Positions 56,401 to 64,000 of a stretch of DNA of 64,000 bases are shown piece by piece. The notes beneath the pieces were generated by a model. The model was not told where the DNA came from and ran no database searches. It saw only the letters and a program-made list of their open reading frames with translations. Source of the stretch: Brachycybe producta (taxonomy: Eukaryota > Arthropoda > Diplopoda > Playtdesmida > Andrognathidae); the NCBI GenBank assembly GCA_036925085.1, contig JAUPFP010000043.1, positions 818,632 to 882,631 on the forward strand, in the 5' to 3' direction. The translations under genes and the position numbers were made by a program. Within the stretch, counting starts at the first letter, position 1. Every line of letters starts with the position of its first letter.

Positions 56401-56963
56401 GTTTCTAAATCACTTTCTGAATAATCTTAATTTTTTCTAATAAAAGACAGAATAGTCAGAGTTTGAAAACCAGCTGTTCATAAACCGCCTTTAATAAACG
56501 TTTTGCTGCACCTCGTGATACCCAAATACCCTCTCTAATTTTGTGATTTATGTCGGTTAGCTCGGATCTGTTGAAAAAACAGAAGTTAGATTTGAAGAGA
56601 AAAGTTCCAAGCCTCAGTTGATGTCGGACAAAAGGAAGAAAAGGGAGTTACTGGAAGAGAAAACCGGGTTAAAACCTTCGGAAGCTGTCTTACCAGGAAA
56701 CCAAAAGTTCAGTTCGAACCTAAAGCAGGCTTTAAAGATGGAGAAGAAAAAACAAAAACGAACGGGTTGGTTTTAATTTGGACTTTTTTTATATATTTTA
56801 TTTTAAATTAATTTTTTTTAAAACTGTGTTTTTGCATTTTTATTGATGTTATGCAGAGAAACTTGCTGACAAACTTTGCGATAATCTGGCGTCGATGTCG
56901 ACTATCGGCACCCAGGAAGCGGAATTAGACGAGAATTACGACTTCAAGACCGATTATCAATAA
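50431..56963 (+). CDS. GNL3: nucleostemin, circularly permuted nucleolar GTPase
   Basis: Fourteen exons, all phases closing, 612 aa: 50431-50452, 50626-50736, 52457-52539, 52607-52717, 52781-52873, 52954-53089, 53147-53250, 53476-53711, 54570-54684, 54747-54955, 55022-55167, 55247-55407, 56561-56765, 56857-56963. A basic N-terminus ([17 protein letters not shown]) and coiled coil precede the permuted GTPase: DARDPLG (Asp153), G4 NKID (183-186), G1 GFPNVGKSS (270-278), G2 region GATPGVTR, G3 DSPG (314-317). The C-terminal tail ends YDFKTDYQ, like the YDFSTDYV end of vertebrate GNL3, which argues for GNL3 over GNL3L or GNL2. It works in nucleolar pre-60S maturation. The first exon codes only seven and a third residues. 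Introns 2, 7, 8 and 12 carry transposon copies. Confidence 0.95.
51473..51862. mobile_element. foldback element in GNL3 intron 2
   Basis: Left AAGCCTAGTTTTCACGGCGA, right complementary to AAGCCTCGTTTTCAAGACGA. The arms are full of GATAGTGCTATC-type palindromic words. Confidence 0.65.
52145..52440. mobile_element. foldback family A copy, GNL3 intron 2
   Basis: A compact, nearly complete copy: GTTTTAGAAACTAGAAGGGT on the left, TATCTAGTTTCTAGCGGACT on the right, and GTGTAAATGGC / AACCAGCTGTTCATAAG outer parts. Confidence 0.65.
53344..53426. mobile_element. 83-bp miniature foldback, GNL3 intron 7
   Basis: CTAAGGCTGACACGAAC at the left and its inverse GTTTGTGCCGGCCTTAG at the right; the centre AGTGACGTC...ACGTCACT is also palindromic. 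Confidence 0.7.
54069..54418. mobile_element. foldback element, GNL3 intron 8
   Basis: Left TTAGGGCCATGGCATACAGGCG and right complementary to a TTAAGAGCCCCTTACAGACAGG end, with GACTTTTC/GAAAAGT inner arms. There is no coding capacity. Confidence 0.5.
55835..56500. mobile_element. foldback family A copy with nested insertion, GNL3 intron 12
   Basis: The left half ends near 56050 (GTTTTAGAAACTAGAAGGGT); the right half starts near 56385 (CTACCCTTCTAGTTTCTAAA). The middle (about 56050-56380, starting AAGGCCTAGTACAGACTTAG) is unrelated sequence. Confidence 0.6.
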
Positions 56964-57917
56964 ACAAATCAAACGTATGTAATTACAGTTTCTTGTATTT
57001 TAATGAACGTAAAACGCACGACTACTACAAAAAATATTCTTTCTCGTATAATTCAATGGGGACGCGTAAACAATTTACAATTGGCAAATAAGAAAGCGTT
57101 ACGAGTGATGTACGTGGAGCTTACTGATTGCTTCGAACATCCGTTAATTGTGACGCGCACATTTCATGATGAATGTTAAAAGAGTGGCTCAACAGTGAAT
57201 TCTAGATTTATGAAGTAGTTTGAATCTTACTTTCGGCGCAACTTTCTGAAAACAAATTAAAAGTTTGTTATAAACTAGAATGTTCCAAAAGTTCGAATTA
57301 GTTACGATATTATACGGCGAAAATACTTCTATCATTTTCATTGAGTCTTCTAGTTTATAAACAAACTTTGAATTTTTTTTAGGGAGTTCACAAACGAACG
57401 ACTTTCAGTGGTCGAGATGGACTGCCGAAACCGACCGACCATTCTATTCTACTTTATAAGATCACTTTTTGCAGTTCTTTTAATTAACTACACTAGAACC
57501 ACTTCCAGGGGTTTTTTTCTGGCCGCACGCCTAACCAGTTTTGCAACCCATCTCGACCACTATAAGTTGCTTGTCTGTGAATACTCTTATGTCCTTGGCA
57601 CACGAACCACTTTTTAGTGGTCAAGTTCCACTGCAAAATATAGTCGGCGTGTCGCTCGTGTCCAAAGGTCTGGTGTCTTTCCATATTAATACATTACAAC
57701 CACAGTCCAGTCACCTTGGACAACATTTTGCAGTCAAACCCGACCGCTCCAAAGTGGTCCTTGTGCCAAAACCATTAAAGTTGTTCGAAAAACGTTTGAC
57801 TTATTGATATATTTTTATTGGAAATATGTTAGAAAATCTTTCTCGTGAACCACTTTAGCAAAAGAAAAGTATGAAATGAGATTTATATTAATACTCCAAA
57901 AAAAACGTTATTGAGCT
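56964..57917. other. convergent spacer between GNL3 and the CBM14 gene
   Basis: No gene is supported. It contains a family A-like foldback (57225-57400) and a stretch with repeated GTGGTC/GACCAC words (57400-57790), probably another degenerate foldback element. Confidence 0.5.
57225..57400. mobile_element. short foldback, family A-like
   Basis: AAAGTTTGTTATAAACTAGA and TCTAGTTTATAAACAAACTT are exact inverses with one mismatch, about 50-80 bp apart. Confidence 0.65.
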
Positions 57918-60900
57918 TTACGGAATACGAGCGAAAACTTCGTCAATGCCATAATGCGGTGGATCCTCGATACAGTTGAGGGCATCGGTCTGATCATCGC
58001 AGGCCTGTGCTCTCTGGTCAAACACGGTGCCATTTGGACAGAGAAAGGATGTGTCTTTTAGCCATCCACCGGGGCTTACCTCGGCACAAAGATGAAAAAA
58101 TTGGCAATTAGATTGTGCGTCGGCATAGTAGCGTCCATTTTCTCTGCCTTCGCAACTGAACGTTGTTTGTGCAATTACGCTAGGATTAACCTTAATTGCA
58201 CCAGGAACAGCCCTTTTTATTCGAATTCGGAGTAATTCCGAATTTGGTACCGGAGCGTCGAAGCTTTCTTCGGGTAACGGGTGTTTCGGATAGTATGCCG
58301 ATGATGTTTCGCATTTAACTTTCTCAGGAGTAGAACAAGTTTGACTGCGTTGATCGAAGAGGGTTTCATTGCCGCAAAGAAAGCGGAAGTCGTAGAGTAA
58401 CGACCTGCTTCGGCCCGAAGAGCAGATGTGAAACATTTTACATCCAGTTTCGACATCGGCGTAATATCCACCGGTTACTTTCCCTTTGCATGAAAAGGAA
58501 GTGATCGGCAACAGTGTTTCGACTGTTATCTGTCGCTGTTTCGGAACCAGTCGGGGGACGTCAGAATCCAAGAACTGAGAAGGTGGCGTCGACGTTCGCG
58601 GAACCGCTCGACGTTGACGAAGTTGAAGTCCAAGTGCTCCCATCGGGCGATGTTGTTGCAATGCAGCTCTGGATAGTTGTGATTCAGATGGGACCAAGAA
58701 GAAGACATCGGATACGCCTGAAAAACCTGGAGGTTGTGGTTGCACAGGCATCGGTTGTAACAAAACGTTATTTAGGTTAATGCCACTTGTAGTTGGTACT
58801 TGTGCCACTGTTGGTCTAGAAGGCTGTTGCAGTAGAATGGAGTCTAAATTCGGGTTGTGCCACGTTGGTGTTTGAAGTGGAAGACTGGCAGTGGTATGTG
58901 TTTGTTGAGGAGGTCTTGAGGATAGCTGATGCAGAAGAAGAGCATCCAAATTAACGTTTTGCTGTGGAGTAACTTGGCTCGGTGCCGATTGTTGTCTCTG
59001 TGGTAAATGTTGCGGTCTCTGTGATAGTTGTTGTAAAAGTAGTTCGTCGAGGTTGACACTCGGTGGTGGTGCAGCAGAGAGTTGTTGAAATTGTGGCCTT
59101 CTGACTGGCTTTCTGTGTGTTGTCGTAGTCGATTCAAACAGAGGAATCTGTTGAAGTTGGGGAAGTGCGGATGGTTGGATTGATACTGTTGACGGTATCT
59201 CTGATATTGTTTGTGGTGATTGTTGGTTCACCGATGGCGATTGGAATATGTCTGTTCTAAATGGAACTGAAGGCGGTGGAGCTCTGGTTACGACTGGAAC
59301 ATCTGCGCCAATGCCTTGGAAGGTGTCTGTTCTAAAAGGAATCTGTGGGACTCCTGTTGGAACTGCTGTTGTTATCGGTGGTGTACCTTCGGTCGGACGG
59401 CGTCTTCGGCTTGGTCGAACCGATGCCTGCGTTGCAACTTGAATTTGTTCTTCTACTACAGGTGGATCCAGTTCTCCTCGTAAGCGTTTCTGTTCCTGTT
59501 CAATTTTGAACACTTGTCTCTGCCTCTGTTCATCTTCAATGGCTGCATTAATGAAGGCATCGAATCCAGCGAAGATTTCTCCGCCTGTACTCTGTACGGG
59601 TGCAACGGGAACCCTTCCAGATGAAAGGCTTTGAGATTGTTGCCGAGCGGCCACCGGGCGTTCTTGTTGATGTCCTTGTTGTCGTGAAGACTGGACAAGA
59701 ACCTGTTGTTGTTGCTCCTGCCTTGGTTGTTGCACTTGTTGACGTGGTTGTTGTACGCTTTCTATTTGGACACCTGACGTTCTTTGTACATCTTCTAAAA
59801 GGACTTGTGATTGTAAATCTGGAAATAGAGAATCTTGTGTGATTTGCCCCTGTTGTACGTTCTGTCTTTGGACACTTGACGTTCTTTGCACGTCAGGAAA
59901 AAGGTTTTCTTGTGAGATTTGGCCCTGTTGAACGTTTTGTCTTTGAACACTTGACGTTCTTTGTACATCGGGGAAAATGCTTTCTTGTGTGAATTGTCCG
60001 TGGACATTCTGCTGTTGTAAGGAACCCGTGCTTTGCTGTTGAAAGCCTATTCTGCCGTCGTCAATTATTGCTACTGATGTAGGAATGCTACTGATCGTGG
60101 TGCCTATGTCTAAGGATGTTGTTGGTTGTTGAACACGCTTTCGGGTTTTTGGTCTTCGCCTTCGGCCTCCACGACCCCGCTTGCGTTCACCGGTGGTTCT
60201 TGGTGGAACGGTGGCTTCTGTCACGACTAAAATCTGTTGTGCTTCTGTAATAGCTTGGAATCGTCCTTGAAACTGTGGTGGACTTGGTGTTGCAGTTTCT
60301 ACTAATGTTTGCTGTTGCAGTTGTGGTTCCTGAGGGCCGCTGTCATGAATTGCAAAGTTGTCTTGGAAAATGAATTGTGGATGAACTTCTTGTTGTTGCT
60401 GTTGCTGTTGAGGCCTTTGTCTTTGAATCGAATTCTGGCTGATTTGGGGAGATTGTTGTTGTGATATTCCAGCATTTGCACCGAATGGATCTTCGGTGAC
60501 TCTTGACAGCTCCTCGTTCAATGCAAAAAACTGCTGAGTGCTGGCGCAGTCGACGGTATACCATGTTTGGCATGTTCTCGTCTGTTGACTAAAGATTGTT
60601 CCATTAATACACAAAAACTTGAAGTTTTGAACTCTGCCATCAGGTCCTTGAGAGCACACATGATACATTTGACAACCAGCTTCAATATCAGCGTAGTAGC
60701 CACCAATAACTTTGCCAGCACACGTAAAGGATGTCTGTGGAAGACTATCCAAATCAAAACTTGGAGGCGGTGCTCGTTTGCTTCTCCTCTTCACATCTGT
60801 GCTGATTTTCCAAATTCTTTCCACTTTCACAGGTTCTTCGCGCTTCTTACGCAGCAGGGCACTCGATGCATCAAAGAGAGGTTCTTCGGCAATAATAAAT

Positions 60901-61675
60901 TCAGTTTGAGTCGCTTCAGTTTCTGAAAGTGTGTCATTTAGGTTCAATTGAACTTCGTCATTTGGCTTTATCGGTTGTATTTGTTTCTTGAGATGCTTAA
61001 TTCCTCCACATGTGGTTTTTGGATCTTCCGTACATCTCTGCGAACTTTCGTCGAATAAGGTTCCGGCCAAACAGAGGAATTGAAAATCTAGAAGTTCTGT
61101 TTTTGTCGATCCGGGTGTGCATAGGTGAAACAACCGACAACCGGTTTCGGGATCGGCATGATAACTTCCCAGTTTCTTTCCCCGGCACTTGAATGTTGTC
61201 TTGAAGTTTGTGTTTGTCGTCGATGATACGTCTCTCAGTTCTTGAATTTGAGCTCTTCTCGTCGATCGCACGGACGTGCTTTCGGTGATGTTAGCATTGC
61301 ACTGGGCGTTTTCCACCGGTAGACAATCTGAAGCTCTGTCATCAAAAGCAGCACCTTCTGGACACAAGAAGCTTAGGTTTAAGACCTCGCCTTCTTCTCC
61401 GGTTGCACATAAGTGGAACTTCTGACAGTTGCTCTTGTAATCTGGGTAGTAGGATCCTAGAGTACGGTTTACACACGAGAACTCCGACGTTGTTGGCAAG
61501 CTCTGCAAAGAAAATCCTTCTGTAGAATTCGATCGTGATCTAATGTCAATATTAACATTGGTCTCAATACGTACCACTGGACCTACGTCTTGTGGAACAT
61601 TTATGGCTTGTTCGGTGTGTGAAACAACAATTGTCAGGACTGTCAGAAGTCCGATAACGCTTTTTAAGGATGGTC
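57918..61675 (-). CDS. large secreted protein with five CBM14 chitin-binding domains (5' exon missing)
   Basis: One long exon of 1252 codons with a good acceptor (TTTTTACAG) at its start, phase 1. An upstream exon with the ATG must exist, but none was found before 64000. The exon begins with a hydrophobic signal-peptide core (VIGLLTVLTIVV). CBM14/peritrophin-A domains lie at about 61480-61290, 61195-61000, 60730-60545, 58500-58305 and 58160-57975. Each has six cysteines and the pattern FxC-x-G-x4-GxYYAD-x-E-x-GC-x3-HxC. Between domains 3 and 4 lie about 680 Gln/Ser/Pro-rich residues with internal repeats. Furin-type sites (RRSKR, RQRR, RIKR) precede domains 3, 4 and 5. Such proteins bind chitin in cuticle or peritrophic matrix. 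The GTG-initiated frame from 61577 is not a real start. Confidence 0.9.
58780..59060 (-). repeat. NLD-x-LLLQQL motif repeats in the CBM14 protein
   Basis: Four diverged copies of Asn-Leu-Asp/Asn-x-x-Leu-Leu-Leu/Val-Leu-x-Gln are spaced 25-35 residues apart in the Gln-rich region, against a low-complexity background. Confidence 0.65.
59750..60000 (-). repeat. 25-residue tandem repeat in the CBM14 protein
   Basis: FPDVQRTSSVQRQNVQQGQ followed by ITQ/ISQ-E/D is copied about three times; the DNA words GACACTTGACGTTCTTTG recur accordingly. Confidence 0.75.
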
Positions 61676-64000
61676 CTGTAAAAAAAAGTGTATAAATCGA
61701 GGTTATGTTTTTTTTAAAAAAGGGTAACGCTAATGTATTATTTAATCATTTGGTCAAAAGGTGATTATCGTAACTTCGTAGGTTTGCCGTTTTGAATGCA
61801 GATTATTTTCTAAAATAAATATTCTACTGGGTGTGGTGGTGTCTCAAATCCTTATCCACCTATTTCAAAGTTTTTTTAAAAAGTAATTTAAAACATACAA
61901 AATAGGGTTTAAAAACGTGACTTTTAAGGTGAATTTCGCCGTCTATTTTCTGTTTGTCACCATAAGGTGGGTGTCATTTTTACTTGTGAATTTTCCATTT
62001 ATTTGTAACCATTTGACCAGTCGCTTTTACTTTGGAATTTTTTTTAAAATTATTTCGTGCAGTCAGTCATTCCGACCTGGAAAGTTAGGGAAATGTAAAT
62101 CACGGAAAATAGTCATTTTTGTTAAAAAAAAAAAAAAAAAAAAAAAATCAAGGAAAAGCAAGGAGGTTTTTTGTCATAGAAGGTTAAAACACAGGAAAAT
62201 TCGTGATGCAAGTTTCAAAAGTGACATCAAATCTGCATAAATTTTAAATGTCGTTTAATTGTTAGGCGCTCATTATCAATCTTCGTTTAATTTGTGGTTA
62301 GTTATTTGCAAAAGGTAGAAATATTGAATCGGTTGCCCGAACATTTCATATTTAGGGTGATTAAACTGATTACAAATAAATTAATTTAAAAGCTAGAAAA
62401 GGGAATATCATTTCAGTATTCCAAAGCAAAAATTATAATTGTAATCGGTCAGGGAAGTGAACCAATTTAATGGAGTTAATACATTAAACATATTGTTTTA
62501 TGGAAGTCCTCCTTGCAGCCGGAACTCATTGGAAATTGGTGTTGGTTGAATTTATATTTTCTGATTTTGGAAAATATATTTCGCATGTTTCAGCGCTGAA
62601 TCTCTCTGCTGTAGGTCTTCTTGGCTGCTAGCTAAGTAATTTTTCAAATATTAATATAAACTAGGGATGGGCCATTCGAATTCCACGAATCTTGAAAAAT
62701 ATTCGAGATTCGAAAACTCGAATCTTCACGCTTTTTTTCTTCTTTCGAATCCTAACCTTAAAAAACTGTTAAAAACTTTGGTAAAATTAGTTTTAACTCC
62801 ATTGATGTCGAATAGAAGCGTACACTTAACAATAAAAACCGGCGATTGTTGGAATTTCGGTTGTACCCGGATTACCATTATCATCACCTTGTGGCGACCC
62901 TGAGTGCCGCCACACTGTGTTTTTTATTATTAATAATTTAATATTTAATATTATTTCATTTATTTGTATCTTCTTAATGAATAAAATGGGATTCTTATAT
63001 GAAGGGATTCGAGAGATTAATCAAGGGATTCGAGAACCTTTTAGGATTCGAATTCGAGAAAATTTACGATTCGTCCTACCACTAAAGCAAAAAAAGAAAA
63101 TATTGAGTTGAAATAGGACATTTGAAGTAAACCAAAAATGTTGTTAAAACCGCGGAAATGTTTAATTCGTTTATTAACTATGTATTATTAAATAATTGTT
63201 ACAAATCTGAGAGAGTATAACCAGAATTACGACATATTTTAAGAAGAAGAAGAAAATTATGAAATCTACTTAGAACGCGAAAACTACATTTATTTTACGT
63301 GATCTTTATATTATGAGGACAATGTGTTTTTTTTGTTTGTTGAATTTAGAGAAATGTAGATTTTTAAACTCTGTTGACTTGCCCTATGACTTTTCTAGGA
63401 TTGGCAAAGGTTTTTCAAGTTATCTTTTGTAATTTATTATATATGGGATATAAGACTGATAATGATAAGCGATTTGCATTATTACTCATTTTTAACGAAT
63501 TACAAAAAAGGAAAGCATACGTTCACCTGTTTCGAGAGAAAAGGAAAAAAAAAGTAGTTTTTATTGGGGTCGTATTTTTATACATTTTCGCCTCTTTATG
63601 TTTCTCTGCACGTTTCTAAGTTAGTGTTACGGAAATTCTTTTATATGAAATCATATATATTTTTTTTTACATTTGCATAATTTAAAAGTTACTTTTTTTT
63701 TCCATTCATGAGTGGTGGACAGGGACATTGTTGCTTTCAAAGTGACTTATTAAATGCAACTCATAAACTGTTTTTGGTTTGTGAATCATGTTTTTTTTTG
63801 TCTTTCATTTCCAAATGGAATGACTGATTTGTTCTACAATGTAATTTTCGTAAACAAGTTTGGGTTTTCATGGTTAAACTAGGTCAAGGAAGACAACTGT
63901 CTTGAGCTCGGACTAACTTTACCAAAGAACGTTACAAAAAAAATATTGCAGGAATATTATTGGGACCCTAAACTATTTAAATTATATATTATATAGTGGA
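61676..64000. other. upstream region of the CBM14 gene, no exon identified
   Basis: The missing first exon should be on the minus strand here or beyond the window edge. I looked for an ATG followed by a phase-1 donor and found none I can support. The stretch holds a 24-base A run (62124-62147), a foldback element (62663-63080) and AT-rich sequence. Confidence 0.5.
62663..63080. mobile_element. element with TAGGGATGGGCCATTCG ends
   Basis: Left TAGGGATGGGCCATTCGAAT and right complementary to TAGTGGTAGGACGAATCG, with ATTCGAGATTCGAA / GGATTCGAGA words inside. It is a degenerate non-autonomous DNA transposon by form. Confidence 0.5.

Noticed and set aside
50431-56963. GNL3L or GNL2 as the identity of the permuted GTPase
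   Set aside because: The [12 protein letters not shown] start, the DARDPLG block and the YDFKTDYQ end fit GNL3 better, though arthropods may have a single GNL3/GNL3L-type gene.
57918-61577. Start of the CBM14 protein at the GTG at 61577
   Set aside because: The frame continues upstream through a hydrophobic signal-peptide core to a clear splice acceptor at 61676, so the true start is in an exon not found here.
61910-62240. 107-codon plus-strand frame
   Set aside because: It runs through a 24-base A tract and AT-rich sequence; no domain and no splice support.

Overview
The window is nuclear DNA of an animal, most probably an arthropod. It is AT-rich, its genes have many short GT-AG introns, and it carries a secreted peritrophin-type chitin-binding protein (five CBM14 domains) beside a cluster of small crustin-like whey-acidic-protein (WAP) genes. 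I cannot name the species; a crustacean or chelicerate would fit, but that is inference. Thirteen protein genes can be supported. For most of them I joined exons by hand and checked that every splice phase closes.

Region 1 (0.6-19.9 kb, all minus strand): five tandem secreted cysteine-rich genes. Each has a TATA-like promoter and a signal-peptide exon, a phase-1 intron before the cysteine domain, and an eight-cysteine WAP-like domain in which the last two cysteines are adjacent. They differ mainly in the C-terminal tail: Ser/Thr mucin-like repeats, Trp-rich repeats, no tail, a 29-unit 15-bp minisatellite (Gly-Ser-Thr-Pro-Ser), or a charged Ala/Lys helix. Their introns and spacers hold Helitron-like elements, partly in tandem, and several long-inverted-repeat elements.

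Region 2 (20-29 kb): DCLRE1C/Artemis (plus), with a one-base frame break in its last exon; a HAUS8-like augmin subunit (minus, single exon); and TAMM41, a mitochondrial CDP-diacylglycerol synthase (plus, 7 exons). Artemis has a promoter with two perfect TATCGATA boxes.

Region 3 (30-57 kb): a complete 21-exon MON2 (1731 aa, plus), RPAP3 (471 aa, 8 exons, minus), an unrecognised multi-pass membrane protein (335 aa, 10 exons, plus) sharing a divergent promoter region with RPAP3, and GNL3/nucleostemin (612 aa, 14 exons, plus). Introns of these housekeeping genes are loaded with foldback elements, many nested; one family with the core TAGAAACTAGAAGGGTAGC recurs at least eight times.

Region 4 (57.9-64 kb): a large secreted protein with five CBM14 domains, a Gln-rich centre and furin-like sites (minus). 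Its first exon was not found. The rest of the window to 64 kb holds only repeats.

The genes are not an operon or pathway. The housekeeping genes act in DNA end-joining, spindle assembly, cardiolipin synthesis, Golgi traffic, Hsp90/R2TP assembly and ribosome biogenesis. The two ends of the window hold secreted defence- or cuticle-type proteins. I found no rRNA, intact tRNA, CRISPR array or intact transposase gene.
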